From positions 930,001 to 994,000 of the forward strand of contig NZ_FOYT01000001.1 of assembly GCF_900112175.1 (NCBI RefSeq): a DNA stretch of 64,000 nucleotides, written 5' to 3'. Below are positions 32,272 through 41,160 of the stretch, in pieces. Origin of the DNA: Halogeometricum rufum. Its GTDB lineage: Archaea; Halobacteriota; Halobacteria; Halobacteriales; Haloferacaceae. The position numbers and the translations under genes were made by a program. The stretch's first letter is position 1. The number at the start of each line of letters is the position of its first letter. The notes under the pieces were generated by a model. The model had not been told where the DNA came from, ran no database searches, and saw only the letters and a list, made by a program, of their open reading frames with translations.

Positions 32272-32730
32272 TCAGTCGCGTTCGACGCCGCGGAGTCGGC
32301 GGGCCACCTCGTCGGGCGTCGCGCCCGACGCGTCCTCGACCCGGTGGTCCGGGACGAACAGGAGGACGGGGTTCTCGCGAAGGGCCGTCCGCGCCGTCGC
32401 CACGTCGTCGTCGTCCTCCGGGTCCATGCCGGCCATGCGAACCACGCGCCGGAAGTCGACCGTCTCGCCGTACGGGAGTTTCCGCACCGCGTCGAGGACG
32501 CGCCGGTGGTCGGTGGGGACGGTCAGCGCGACGGGCACGTCGTCGAAGTGGTCCTCGTCGCCGTCGAGGTAGGCGAACGCCCGGTCGAGAAGCGGGTGGT
32601 CCGCGTCGGCGTCCGCGGGAGCGGTCTCGGGGAACGAGACGCTGATGACGTTCCCGCTGGCGACGCCTATCTGTATCGCTCGCCCGAGTCGGTCGGAGTC
32701 GCGGGCGAAGACGCCTGCGTCCACGTTCAT
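32272..32730 (-). CDS. MGMT/Ogt-fold protein lacking the catalytic cysteine
   Basis: 152 aa from ATG 32730. The methylguanine-DNA methyltransferase C-terminal domain is evident from VRKLPYGETVDFRRVVRMAG (82-101), the Arg-finger helix and recognition region, and ENPVLLFVPDHRV (119-131). Normal enzymes have PCHR; here it is PDHR (127-130, codons CCG GAC CAC CGG), so the alkyl-accepting Cys is replaced by Asp. Alkyltransferase-like (ATL) proteins lose the Cys too and flag lesions for excision repair, but they usually have Trp or Ala. It is divergent from trpC. Confidence 0.82.
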   Translation of the reverse strand: MNVDAGVFARDSDRLGRAIQIGVASGNVISVSFPETAPADADADHPLLDRAFAYLDGDEDHFDDVPVALTVPTDHRRVLDAVRKLPYGETVDFRRVVRMAGMDPEDDDDVATARTALRENPVLLFVPDHRVEDASGATPDEVARRLRGVERD

Positions 32731-32782
32731 GACCTCGGCTTGGCCGCGCCCGCTCTTGAACCTTGACGACGACACGCAAGCC

Positions 32783-32811
32783 TTATGTGCAAATGAGTCC
32801 GTTAATGCACA
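32783..32811 (+). promoter_or_regulatory. trpC promoter with TGTGCA-N14-TGCACA palindrome
   Basis: TGTGCA (32786-32791) and TGCACA (32806-32811) are perfect inverted arms. The left arm overlaps a TATA-like CTTATGTG and the right arm coincides with the predicted transcription start just before ATG 32815, an ideal place for a repressor. Confidence 0.5.
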
Positions 32812-32814
32812 ACG

Positions 32815-33597
32815 ATGAACGCTAGTGAGGATTCGCTCGCGCCCGAGGTCCGGTCTATCCTCGACGCCGCGCGAGAGCGACCCGGCGGCGACGAACGCGT
32901 GGCCGTCGCGGCGCGGTCGTTCCCCGACGCCGTCGCGGAGGCGGAGGCCGAGGGTCGCGTCCCCGTCGTCGCGGAGGTAAAGCCCACCAGTCCGACGACG
33001 GCGGGCGAACGCACCGACGACCCGGTGGAACTGGCCCGCGAGATGGTCGCGGGCGGCGCGACGGCGCTCTCCGTCCTGACCGAACCGGAGCACTTCGGGG
33101 GGTCCACGGAGAACCTCCGGCGCATCCGCGAGGCGGTTGACGTGCCGGTGCTTCGCAAGGACTTCCTCGTGACGGAGTCGCAGTTGGACGCCGTCGCGGC
33201 CGACCTGGTGCTGGTCATCGCCCGGTTCGTCGGCGACGACCTCTCGGACCTCGTCTCGGCGGCGCGAGAGCGCGGCTTCCAGCCCCTCGTGGAGGTTCAC
33301 GACCGCGCGGAACTCGAACGCGCCCTCGACGCGGGCGCCGAGATAATCGGCGTGAACAACCGCGACCTGGCGAAGTTGGAGGTGGACCTCGAAACGTTCG
33401 AGTCCGTCGCGCCCCACGTCCCCGACGACGTGACGCTTCTCGCCGAGAGCGGCGTGACGACCACCGCGGACGCGCGCCGGATGCGGGCCGCGGGCGCGGA
33501 CGCACTCCTCATCGGCACGGCCATCATGGACGGCGACGCGCGCGCGAACACGGAGCGATTCACACAGGCGACAGCGGAGACGGAGACATCAGAATGA
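32815..33597 (+). CDS. trpC: Indole-3-glycerol-phosphate synthase
   Basis: 260 aa. Converts CdRP to indole-3-glycerol phosphate, the fourth step of tryptophan synthesis. (beta/alpha)8 barrel signatures: [11 protein letters not shown] (50-60; catalytic Glu/Lys), [21 protein letters not shown] (about 106; catalytic Lys), [10 protein letters not shown] (catalytic Glu), [14 protein letters not shown] and LLAESGVTT. First gene of trpCBA; the stop overlaps the trpB ATG by four bases. A palindromic element covers its promoter. Confidence 0.95.
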   Translation: MNASEDSLAPEVRSILDAARERPGGDERVAVAARSFPDAVAEAEAEGRVPVVAEVKPTSPTTAGERTDDPVELAREMVAGGATALSVLTEPEHFGGSTENLRRIREAVDVPVLRKDFLVTESQLDAVAADLVLVIARFVGDDLSDLVSAARERGFQPLVEVHDRAELERALDAGAEIIGVNNRDLAKLEVDLETFESVAPHVPDDVTLLAESGVTTTADARRMRAAGADALLIGTAIMDGDARANTERFTQATAETETSE

Positions 33598-34841
33598 GCA
33601 AGACGACGTTCGACGGCAAGTTCGGCGACTACGGCGGACAGTACGTTCCCGAGGCGCTCATGCCCGCCATCGAGGAACTGGAAGACGCGTACGAGCGGTA
33701 CGTGTTGGAGAACGAGGACGGCTTCATGGACGAGTTCCGGCGACGGCTCCGGGACTTCGGCGGGCGGCCGACGCCGACGCAGTACGCCGAACGCCTCTCG
33801 GAGCGGTACGACCGCGACGTGTACATGAAGCGCGAGGACCTCCTGCACGGCGGCGCGCACAAACTCAACAACGCCCTCGGGCAGGTCCTCCTCGCGAAGT
33901 ACATGGGCAAAGAGCGCATCGTCGCGGAGACGGGCGCGGGCCAGCACGGGACGGCGACGGCGATGGCCGCCGCACATCTCGACGTACCCTGCGAGGTGTA
34001 CATGGGCGAACGCGACATCAACCGCCAGCGTCCCAACGTCTTCAGGATGCGGCTCAACGGCTCCGAGGTGAACCCGGTCACCGTCGGCCGCGGGACGCTG
34101 AAGGAGGCCATCTCCGAGACGATGCGCGACTGGGCGACGAACGTGGAGGACACCCACTACGTCATCGGGAGTATCGTCGGTCCGCACCCGTTCCCGGCGA
34201 TGGTACGGGACTTCCAGTCGGTCATCTCCGAGGAGGCGCGCGAGCAGATGCGCGACCGAGCGGGGACGCTCCCCGACTCCGTCCTCGCCTGCGCGGGCGG
34301 CGGGTCCAACACCATGGGCGCGTTCGCGGAGTTCGTCGACGACGAGGGCGTCGACCTGTACGCCGTCGAAGCCGGCGGCTCCACGCTCGAAGTCGACGAG
34401 GAGGCGGGCGTCGCGCCCAACTCCGCGTCGCTGTCGACGGGGTCGGAGGGCGTCCTCCACGGCGCGCGGACCAAACTCCTGCAGGACCGCGACGGACAGA
34501 TAATGGAGAGCCACAGCGTCTCCTCCGGACTGGACTACGCGGGCGTCGGCCCCGAACTCGCGCACCTCGTCGACGAGGGACGCGTTCGGGCCGTGAACGT
34601 GGACGACGACGACGCGCTCACCGCCTTCCACCGCCTCTCCCAACTGGAGGGGGTCATCCCCGCCCTGGAGACGGCGCACGCGTTCGCCTACCTCGAAGCC
34701 CACCACGAGGAACTGGGCGACACCGTGCTGGTGAACGTCTCGGGCCGCGGCGACAAGGACCTCGAATCGGTCATCGAGGAGACGGCGCAGCGAGACATCG
34801 ACATCGCGCCGGACATGGACGCGTTCGCGGGGGGGTTCTGA
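33594..34841 (+). CDS. trpB: Tryptophan synthase beta subunit
   Basis: 415 aa. Uses PLP to condense indole with serine. The PLP Lys is in [13 protein letters not shown], the substrate site is [12 protein letters not shown], the glycine-rich phosphate loop is [12 protein letters not shown], and SGRGDKDL at the C-terminus carries the Ser that contacts the pyridine nitrogen. This is the TrpB1 type (no TrpB2-like N-terminal extension), consistent with direct partnership with the adjacent TrpA. It overlaps trpC by 4 bp and is one base before trpA. Confidence 0.96.
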   Translation: MSKTTFDGKFGDYGGQYVPEALMPAIEELEDAYERYVLENEDGFMDEFRRRLRDFGGRPTPTQYAERLSERYDRDVYMKREDLLHGGAHKLNNALGQVLLAKYMGKERIVAETGAGQHGTATAMAAAHLDVPCEVYMGERDINRQRPNVFRMRLNGSEVNPVTVGRGTLKEAISETMRDWATNVEDTHYVIGSIVGPHPFPAMVRDFQSVISEEAREQMRDRAGTLPDSVLACAGGGSNTMGAFAEFVDDEGVDLYAVEAGGSTLEVDEEAGVAPNSASLSTGSEGVLHGARTKLLQDRDGQIMESHSVSSGLDYAGVGPELAHLVDEGRVRAVNVDDDDALTAFHRLSQLEGVIPALETAHAFAYLEAHHEELGDTVLVNVSGRGDKDLESVIEETAQRDIDIAPDMDAFAGGF

Positions 34842-34842
34842 G

Positions 34843-35727
34843 ATGGGCAACCCCGAACTCGACGCCGCCTTCGCGGACGCGGCGGCGTTCGTCCCCTACC
34901 TCGCCGCGGGCGACCCGGACTTCGAGTCGTCGATAGCGTACGTCGAGGCCCTCGAACGCGGCGGGGCCGACGTCATCGAACTCGGCCTGCCGTTCTCCGA
35001 GCCCATCGCCGAGGGGCCGACGATTCAGGAGGCCGTCGTGCGGTCGCTGGAGGGCGGCATGACGCCCGACCGCTTCTTCGAGTTCGTCGAGGCCCTCGAC
35101 GTGGACGTGCCGTTGGTCTGCATGACCTACTACAACCTCATCTACCGGTACGGGGGCAGCGAGGCGCAACGCGCCTCGAACGCGAGCGGGGAAGCCGCGA
35201 GCAAGGGGCCGCGGCCGTTCGTCGAGAAGGCCGCCGAAGTCGGTCTGTCGGGCTTCGTCGTCCCGGACCTGCCCGCCGAAGAGGCCGGCCCCCTGCGGGA
35301 GGCGTGCGACGAGTTCGGACTGGACCTCGTGTTCATCGTCGCGCCGACGACGACGGGCGACCGACTCGCCCGCATCATGGAACAGGTGTCCGGCTACGTC
35401 TACGTGCAGGCGCGCCTCGGGGTCACGGGCGCGCAGGACGACGTCTCCGGACAGACGGAGTCGAGCCTCGACCGACTCAGCGAGTACGACGTGCCGAAGG
35501 CAGTCGGCTTCGGCATCAAGACCGGCGACCACGCCGAGCGAATCGTCGCCGCGGGCGCCGACGGCATCATCGTCGGGAGCGCACTCGTCGACATCGTCGC
35601 CGAGGGCCACGAGAACGGCGACGACGCCGAGACGGTCGCCGACCGACTGGAGCGGAAGGCGCGCGAACTGAAGGACGGTGCCGAACGCGGATTGGCGCAA
35701 CGTGCGCCCCAAGCGGAACGCACATAA
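34843..35727 (+). CDS. trpA: Tryptophan synthase alpha subunit
   Basis: 294 aa. Cleaves indole-3-glycerol phosphate to indole, which channels to TrpB. The catalytic Glu46 is in [10 protein letters not shown]; the second catalytic acid, Asp60 in E. coli (motif PFSDPLADGP), is Glu57 here because the motif reads [10 protein letters not shown]. The [10 protein letters not shown] segment and C-terminal [20 protein letters not shown] phosphate-binding region (GxD/S) are intact. An extended ~12-residue insertion ([14 protein letters not shown]) lies in loop 6. Third gene of trpCBA; ends 38 bp before aroA'. Confidence 0.94.
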   Translation: MGNPELDAAFADAAAFVPYLAAGDPDFESSIAYVEALERGGADVIELGLPFSEPIAEGPTIQEAVVRSLEGGMTPDRFFEFVEALDVDVPLVCMTYYNLIYRYGGSEAQRASNASGEAASKGPRPFVEKAAEVGLSGFVVPDLPAEEAGPLREACDEFGLDLVFIVAPTTTGDRLARIMEQVSGYVYVQARLGVTGAQDDVSGQTESSLDRLSEYDVPKAVGFGIKTGDHAERIVAAGADGIIVGSALVDIVAEGHENGDDAETVADRLERKARELKDGAERGLAQRAPQAERT

Positions 35728-35765
35728 CGGACGATTTGTTACAGACTAACATACCCTCTCCCAAC

Positions 35766-36560
35766 ATGGACGTAGGAATCACATCACGACTCGAACGGAT
35801 ATCGACAGGGGGGCGATACCTCGTCGTCCCGATGGACCACGGAATCACGCTCGGCCCGGTGAAGGGCCTCGTCGACCTGGAGACGACGGTCGACGCCATC
35901 ACCCGCGGCGGTGCGGACGCCGTCCTCACGCAGAAGGGCGTCGCCCGGCGCGTTCACCCGAACAAGAACGGCAAAGGCTACATCGTCCATCTGAACGGCT
36001 CGACGGTCATCGGCCCGGACTCGAACGACAAACGGATCACCGGCTCGGTCGAGGAAGCGCTTCGCGTCGGCGCCGACGCCGTCTCCTTCCACATGAACGT
36101 CGGCAGCGAGTTCGAACCCGACCAGATGACGAAACTCGGCGAACTGACGGAGACGGCCCACCAGTTCGGCGTGCCCGTCCTCGCGATGAACTACGCGCGC
36201 GGCCGCGACACGGACGAACACGACGCCGAGAACCTCGCCCACGCCGTCCGCCTCGCCGAGGAACTCGGCGCCGACGTGGTGAAGACGGCGTACACGGGTG
36301 ACGCGGAGACGTTCGACCGCGTCTGCGAGGCGACGCGCCTCCCCGTCGTCATCGCGGGCGGCAGTCGCGGCACCGACTACCAGACGGTCGAGATGGTTCG
36401 CGGCGCGATGGACGCCGGCGCCGCGGGCGTCTCGATGGGTCGTTCCATCTTCCAGCACGACGACCCCGAGTCCATCACGCGCGCCGTGAGCGCCGTCATC
36501 CACCGCGACGAGGACGCGGAGACGGCCCTCCACGAGGCGGGACTCGAACTCGAAGCGTAG
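35766..36560 (+). CDS. aroA': 2-amino-3,7-dideoxy-D-threo-hept-6-ulosonate (ADTH) synthase
   Basis: 264 aa from ATG 35766. A class I aldolase-like TIM barrel: [15 protein letters not shown] (21-35; catalytic Asp), [11 protein letters not shown], the Schiff-base Lys in [10 protein letters not shown] and a GGSRGT phosphate site. In Halobacterium this enzyme starts the archaeal shikimate route from L-aspartate semialdehyde and DKFP and is paired with DHQ synthase II. Fructose-bisphosphate aldolase is an alternative name, but the neighbourhood (trp genes, aroB') favours ADTH synthase. Confidence 0.9.
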   Translation: MDVGITSRLERISTGGRYLVVPMDHGITLGPVKGLVDLETTVDAITRGGADAVLTQKGVARRVHPNKNGKGYIVHLNGSTVIGPDSNDKRITGSVEEALRVGADAVSFHMNVGSEFEPDQMTKLGELTETAHQFGVPVLAMNYARGRDTDEHDAENLAHAVRLAEELGADVVKTAYTGDAETFDRVCEATRLPVVIAGGSRGTDYQTVEMVRGAMDAGAAGVSMGRSIFQHDDPESITRAVSAVIHRDEDAETALHEAGLELEA

Positions 36561-36599
36561 GAGCGTCGACGCGGCGTCGCTCCGCCGGCCCTCTTCTCT

Positions 36600-36767
36600 C
36601 CTCCCTCGGTCGAGGAGGAACGACGCCAGTTCCTCGCGGGAGGCTTCCGGGCGGTCCTGCATCACCCAGTGGGTCGCCCCGTCGAGTCCGCGCACCTCGC
36701 CGCCGTCGTCTGCGAGTCGGTCGGCGTACGAGACCGGTTGGAGTTCGTCGGCGGCGCACCTCGCACT
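36600..36767 (-). pseudogene. Remnant of an alpha/beta-hydrolase C-terminus
   Basis: Reading the minus strand from 36767, one frame gives ELQPVSYADRLADDGGEVRG followed by LDGATHWVMQDRPEASREEL and ASFLLDRGR, the typical end of an alpha/beta hydrolase including the catalytic His (ATHW). There is no start codon, no upstream hydrolase body and no stop after the family's normal end; the frame runs on into aroA' antisense. The rest of the gene is gone, replaced by the DICT gene's promoter region. Confidence 0.65.
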
Positions 36768-36860
36768 CGACGCCGGCGCGGTCGTACTCGTGTTCGAGAC
36801 CGTTCGACGGAACCGGCAGTATCAGTCACTTACTTACGATTTCTCGCACAAATTACTGTC

Positions 36861-37616
36861 GTGAGACTACAGCAGTTCGTCGAATCGGCCGACGAGCGAG
36901 CCCTCTCGCTCGTCGTGGTGAATCGGGAGTCGCCGAGGCCGATTCAGACCATGCTCGAAGGGTTGTTCGACGGCCAACCCGTCGAAGTGGACGAGCGACG
37001 ACTCCCCGACGGGGACGACGACGCGGTCCTCCTCGTCGACGACGGCGAAATCGTTGCCTCCTCGCCGCTGGCGGCGTTACAGGAGTCGATTCTCCTCGTG
37101 AACTCCGATCTGTACATCACCGGCACTCGCGCCGCCACCGACGTCGAGATTCCGGACGTCGTCGCGGCCATGGAGAACGTGCGGTTCACGTTGCGGGGGT
37201 ACCCCGAGTCGAACAAGGAGAAGCTACTGCTCATCACGATTTCGCGGTACATCGAGCGGTTGGCGCTGGAGAGCGACGGCGGCACGCACCGCGCGTCGTT
37301 CCAGCGACTCTCCCGCATCGACGACGAACTCGGAACGCGCCGGGTGTACGAACGACTGGCGGCGTCGGCGGTTGACACGCACGTCTACGGCGTCCCCGAC
37401 TGGACGCCGCCGCCGGACTTCGAGGTCACGATGCACGGTGGATGGACGCCGACGTTCCGCGACTCGTGGTTCGTCACCTTCGCCTCGGAGTCCACGGACG
37501 GTCCGCACGCGGCACTCGTCGCGTTGGAAACCGAACCGCGCGTCTGGGACGGGTTCTGGACGTTCGATTCGGGAGACACGCGGCGTATCTCGCGGTACAT
37601 CGAACGGAGACTGTGA
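36861..37616 (+). CDS. DICT sensory-domain protein
   Basis: 251 aa from GTG 36861; a TTACTTACG TATA-like tract about 30 bases upstream suggests a leaderless start, and the in-frame codons further 5' run through the hydrolase remnant. The C-terminal half (FQRLSRIDDELGTRRVYERL and VYGVPDWTPPP, then GFWTFDSGDTRRISRYIE) resembles the DICT domain associated with two-component and cyclic-nucleotide systems and with haloarchaeal stand-alone sensors. The N-terminal half has a hydrophobic-acidic sandwich. No DNA-binding or kinase domain is attached. Ligand unknown. Confidence 0.75.
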   Translation: MRLQQFVESADERALSLVVVNRESPRPIQTMLEGLFDGQPVEVDERRLPDGDDDAVLLVDDGEIVASSPLAALQESILLVNSDLYITGTRAATDVEIPDVVAAMENVRFTLRGYPESNKEKLLLITISRYIERLALESDGGTHRASFQRLSRIDDELGTRRVYERLAASAVDTHVYGVPDWTPPPDFEVTMHGGWTPTFRDSWFVTFASESTDGPHAALVALETEPRVWDGFWTFDSGDTRRISRYIERRL

Positions 37617-37806
37617 CGCACCGCCGCTTCGACCGGAACGCACTTCGATATAGCGCGATGCGATACATGCAATCTCGACAGAACTTCTCTACAGAGAGTA
37701 TTCTCCCGCGAGGAGACTGAACGGCGTGTCGTCGCGAAGCGGTCCGACCGCGTGGCCCGATGCGAGAGCGCGGCACGGCGTCGACCGCCGTCCGCCGCCT
37801 CGGAAG

Positions 37807-38175
37807 CTACGAATCCCGTTCCAGCGCCTCCCGGCGGTTCTCGTACTCCTCCTCGGTCAGGTCGCCGCGCGCGTACGCGAGACGGAGTTCTTCGAGGGCG
37901 GCGTCGCCGCCGTTCGACGACCCCGCGACGGCACGATAGACGAGGTAGCCGACGCCGGCGAGGACGGCCAGGAACAGCAGTTGCACGCCGACGCCGACGA
38001 GGGGCATCCACGCCGGGCCGCCGCCGCCCCACGTTCCGCCCCACATACCTCCGCGCATCATCGACCCGTACCCCATCATCCCGAACCCCATGAACAGGGC
38101 CGGAAGCAGGACGAGTGCGCCGAGTGCGACGAGGGCGAGCGCGACGAGCCGTCGGTCTGTCGTATTCGTGGACAT
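37807..38175 (-). CDS. Membrane protein with Gly/Met-rich segment and SHOCT tail
   Basis: 122 aa from ATG 38175. TM1 (about 9-30) runs into a Gly/Met/Trp-rich stretch (about 31-56; FMGFGMMGYGSMMRGG), TM2 (about 59-84), then the SHOCT motif ALEELRLAYARGDLTEEEYE (about 96-115). Met-rich loops between membrane segments are common in copper or silver binders, so a metal-related role is possible but not shown. The promoter region has a perfect palindrome, suggesting tight repression. Confidence 0.72.
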   Translation of the reverse strand: MSTNTTDRRLVALALVALGALVLLPALFMGFGMMGYGSMMRGGMWGGTWGGGGPAWMPLVGVGVQLLFLAVLAGVGYLVYRAVAGSSNGGDAALEELRLAYARGDLTEEEYENRREALERDS

Positions 38176-38193
38176 GATGATCACCTGAACCCC

Positions 38194-38214
38194 GGTGAGA
38201 CCGGGGGTCTCACC
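38194..38214 (-). promoter_or_regulatory. Perfect operator-like palindrome upstream of the SHOCT gene
   Basis: GGTGAGACC (38194-38202), GGG, GGTCTCACC (38206-38214): 9-bp arms, 3-base spacer. It lies between a GTAGTAC TATA-like tract (about 38217-38223) and the ATG at 38175 on the minus strand, over the predicted transcription start. Confidence 0.6.
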
Positions 38215-38566
38215 TAGTACTACACCGTCCCGATTCAATGCAGTTGCCGTTACGTACCCACAGCGAGCGGTGGCCGTGAGCTTCGAATCCAAAGCCACAC
38301 GCGTTGATTCGTTCGCACGCACGGAGTCGCGTCCGACACGAAAATGCCGTCGGCGACGAGAGCAGTCTGTGGTCCCCCGGTCGTCCTCACCGACGAAAAC
38401 ACCGTTTCGGCCGGTTCTCCGTCGGGTCTGCGCTCCTTGCCGAAACCGGTCGGAAATAGTGAATAAACCCGCTGTCGCGATATAGAATCGTCCGTGCGGC
38501 CCTCGCGCCACGGCAAACCTCGGGAGAGTCGCCACGCTTTAACCCCGCCCCCGACTCTCTCCGACG
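38215..38566. other. Gene-poor spacer between SHOCT and aroB' genes
   Basis: About 350 bases without a convincing gene; overlapping short ORFs are compositional. It contains the SHOCT promoter at one end and a CTTTAA TATA-like element about 30 bases before aroB' ATG 38567 at the other. AT-richer than its surroundings (for example AATAGTGAATAAACC near 38455). I see no RNA gene or mobile-element end. Confidence 0.5.
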
Positions 38567-39751
38567 ATGACACGGAGCGTCTGGCTGAAGGCCGACGACA
38601 GCGTCGGCGACTGGGAGGCGCGGAAGCGACGGATAACCGCCGGTCTCGAATCGGGCGTCGATTGGGTGCTCGTGGACGAGTCGGACGTCGAACGCGTGCG
38701 GTCGTTGGGCGACGTGAACGTGGCCGCCTTCAGGACGGACGCAGACGCGAGCCTCATCGACGACGTGGAAGAGGCGGAGGGCGGCGACGACGGGGCCGTC
38801 GCCGACGCCTACGTCGTCGGGAAGAACGGCGAGGGCGACGGCACCGTCGACCTGCCGGGCGACTTCTCCGGGTCCGCGGACATGACGACGCTCCGACGCG
38901 AGGACGACCGGGCCAACGCGGCGTACGTCCGCATCCTCTCGAAGGACCACGAGACGTTCGCCGAGGCGGCCGCACAGGACGCCGACTACACCATCGTCGT
39001 CGGCGAGGACTGGACCATCATCCCCCTCGAGAACCTCATCGCGCGCATCGGCGAGGAGACGGACCTCATCGCCGGCGTCACCACCGCCGAGGAGGCGCGG
39101 ACGGCGTTCGAGACGCTCGAACTCGGCGCGGACGGCGTCCTCCTCGACAGCGACGACCCCGACGAGATTCGCAAGACCGTCGAGGTCCGCGAGGCGGCCG
39201 AACGCGAGTCGCTCGACCTCCAGTGGGCCGAGGTGACGGCCGTCGAACGCACGGGGATGGCCGACCGCGTCTGCGTCGACACGGGCAACCTGATGGAACA
39301 CGACGAGGGAATGCTCGTCGGGAGCATGGGCCGCGGCCTGTTCTTCGTCCACGCGGAGACGGCCGAGTCGCCGTACGTCGCCTCCCGGCCGTTCCGGGTC
39401 AACGCCGGCGCCGTCCACGCCTACGTCCGGACGCCCGAGGGTGGCACGAAGTACCTCTCGGAACTGAAGAGCGGTGACGAGGTGCAGGTCGTCGACACCG
39501 AGGGTCGGACCCGCGAGGCCATCGTCGGCCGCGTGAAGATAGAGAAGCGACCGATGTTCCGCGTCGAGGCCGAGGTGGAGGACGACCGCGTCGAGACGTT
39601 GCTCCAGAACGCCGAGACCATCAAGGTGCAGACGCGCGAGGGCCGGACGGCGGTGACGGACCTCGAACCCGGCGACGAGATTCTGCTCTACTACGAGGAC
39701 ACCGCGCGCCACTTCGGCGAGGCGGTCGAAGAGAGCATCATCGAGAAGTAG
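38567..39751 (+). CDS. aroB': 3-dehydroquinate synthase II (archaeal type)
   Basis: 394 aa. Oxidative deamination and cyclisation of ADTH to 3-dehydroquinate, NAD-dependent; replaces bacterial AroB in archaea. Recognisable family segments include VWLKADDSVGDWEARKR at the N-terminus, GEDWTIIPLENLIA, RVCVDTGNLMEHDEGMLVGS (two parts), VASRPFRVNAGAVHAYV and KYLSELKSGDEV. The usual partner aroA' lies 2 kb upstream, separated by a hydrolase remnant, a DICT gene and a SHOCT gene. A CTTTAAC TATA box 28 bases upstream indicates a leaderless transcript. Confidence 0.95.
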   Translation: MTRSVWLKADDSVGDWEARKRRITAGLESGVDWVLVDESDVERVRSLGDVNVAAFRTDADASLIDDVEEAEGGDDGAVADAYVVGKNGEGDGTVDLPGDFSGSADMTTLRREDDRANAAYVRILSKDHETFAEAAAQDADYTIVVGEDWTIIPLENLIARIGEETDLIAGVTTAEEARTAFETLELGADGVLLDSDDPDEIRKTVEVREAAERESLDLQWAEVTAVERTGMADRVCVDTGNLMEHDEGMLVGSMGRGLFFVHAETAESPYVASRPFRVNAGAVHAYVRTPEGGTKYLSELKSGDEVQVVDTEGRTREAIVGRVKIEKRPMFRVEAEVEDDRVETLLQNAETIKVQTREGRTAVTDLEPGDEILLYYEDTARHFGEAVEESIIEK

Positions 39752-39865
39752 TCGAGCCGACCGCCCGCGCTCCGCTTCGCTCCGTTCTCGCGACGGCCGG
39801 ACCGATTCTCCTCGCGACGTGACGCCGCCGAGAGCGCGGACTGCGCTCCCGTCGTGCCGCCTCGC

Positions 39866-40303
39866 TCACTCCGCCTTCGACCGTCCCTCGTCGGCGTCGA
39901 ACTCCGCCGGCGAACGCGGTTCGTGCCCGAACTCGGTCGCACACCACGGACAGAACGTCATCTCCGGGTCGAGTTCGCCGCGGCAGGCGGGACACCGCAC
40001 GCCGTCGTCCGTCTGCGGACCGCGCACGCCGACGTAGTAGGCGTCGAACGTGCTGAGAAAGAGGAGGACGAACAGCGGTGCCGTCACCACGGACGGCAGG
40101 TCACCGATGGACTCCCACGTGAGCGCCGCGGGGTCGGTGAACACGGAGAGGAGGACCAATCCGACGCCGAGGACGAACGTGAACCACGCCACGGCGCGTC
40201 GCCACTCGCGGAGGTAGACGTGTCCCGCGCCGGCGATGCCGACGCTCGCGCCGACGACGCCCACGACCGCGGCCACCACCGCGCGACGGCGTGTATCCGA
40301 CAT
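39866..40303 (-). CDS. Membrane protein with C-terminal zinc ribbon
   Basis: 145 aa. Four hydrophobic segments (about 7-28, 36-52, 70-90 with a VVTAPLFVLLFLSTFD stretch) are followed by a cytosolic zinc ribbon CPACRGELDPEMTFCPWC (about 104-121) and a short acidic tail. This layout is frequent in Halobacteria (DUF7575-like zinc ribbons) but the role is unknown. It lies between aroB' and aroD on the opposite strand to aroB'. Confidence 0.7.
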   Translation of the reverse strand: MSDTRRRAVVAAVVGVVGASVGIAGAGHVYLREWRRAVAWFTFVLGVGLVLLSVFTDPAALTWESIGDLPSVVTAPLFVLLFLSTFDAYYVGVRGPQTDDGVRCPACRGELDPEMTFCPWCATEFGHEPRSPAEFDADEGRSKAE

Positions 40304-40361
40304 GTGCGTCTTCGGTATCCTCGCTCCTTCTTAAGTGTCGGGTTTCGCCGACGCCGCCGTC

Positions 40362-41048
40362 TCAGCGGCTCCCGAGTCGCTCGACGAGGCGCGCCAGCGT
40401 CGCGAGGTCGTACTGGCCCGGCGCCGTCGCCTCGTCCTCGTGGACCGGCGCGTAGCCTATCTTCGACCCGTAGACGGGCGCGACGGCACGCGTGTGTCGG
40501 CCAGCCTCGCCCATGCCCATCGTGGCGACGGCGTCGCCCCACGCCGTCGCGGCGTGCGTCGCCTCCAGCAGCCTGAGCGCGTCGCTCCGGTTGGTGGTGG
40601 TGACGGCGACTTTCCCCACGTCCCCGACGCTCGCCGCCTCGTGCAGCAGGCCTCGGAGTTCCGACGTGGCGGGCGTTCGCTCGAAGTCGTGGACGGAGGC
40701 GACGACGGCGGCGTCCGCCTCGCGGGCGCGTTCCGCGGCGCTCACGCCGCGTCTCGTCTCCAACGCGTCGAGTTCCACGTCCACCGCGGCGACGGCGTCG
40801 TACCGGGCCGCGCGTTCGAGCGACGCGAGTCGGGCCTCCTCGTCCGCCTCGGACTCGCCGCCCTCCCACGACGCCCGGTTCGTCGCCAGGACCGGCAGGC
40901 GCCCGTCGTAGTCGTCGAGTTCGACGAACGGGTCCGCGGCGAGGTCCATGCGGAACTCGACCGCGTCGGCGTGGTCGCGCGCCGCGGGTTCGGCGTCGAG
41001 CGTCGCGGTACTTGCCGCGAGGACGAACGAGTCGAACGAGAGAGACAT
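40362..41048 (-). CDS. aroD: 3-dehydroquinate dehydratase, type I
   Basis: 228 aa from ATG 41048; five upstream in-frame codons were rejected. Dehydrates 3-dehydroquinate to 3-dehydroshikimate through a Lys Schiff base. Family signatures: the first-strand AVEFRMDLAADPF (Glu/Arg), VDVELDALE, catalytic His in VVASVHDFERTP and Schiff-base Lys in VGKVAVTTTN; C-terminal MGMGEAGRHTRAVAPVYGS. It follows aroB' in the pathway and sits 1.3 kb away on the opposite strand. Confidence 0.92.
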   Translation of the reverse strand: MSLSFDSFVLAASTATLDAEPAARDHADAVEFRMDLAADPFVELDDYDGRLPVLATNRASWEGGESEADEEARLASLERAARYDAVAAVDVELDALETRRGVSAAERAREADAAVVASVHDFERTPATSELRGLLHEAASVGDVGKVAVTTTNRSDALRLLEATHAATAWGDAVATMGMGEAGRHTRAVAPVYGSKIGYAPVHEDEATAPGQYDLATLARLVERLGSR

Positions 41049-41160
41049 GCGACAGTGTGGCACGTCCCGGAACTAAACCCTTTCTCGACGGAGCGAGGGC
41101 TCGGCGGGGCGAAGAAATCGAGAAACGGCGTGCGCTCGCGACGAACGAGAGCGGCCGAAC

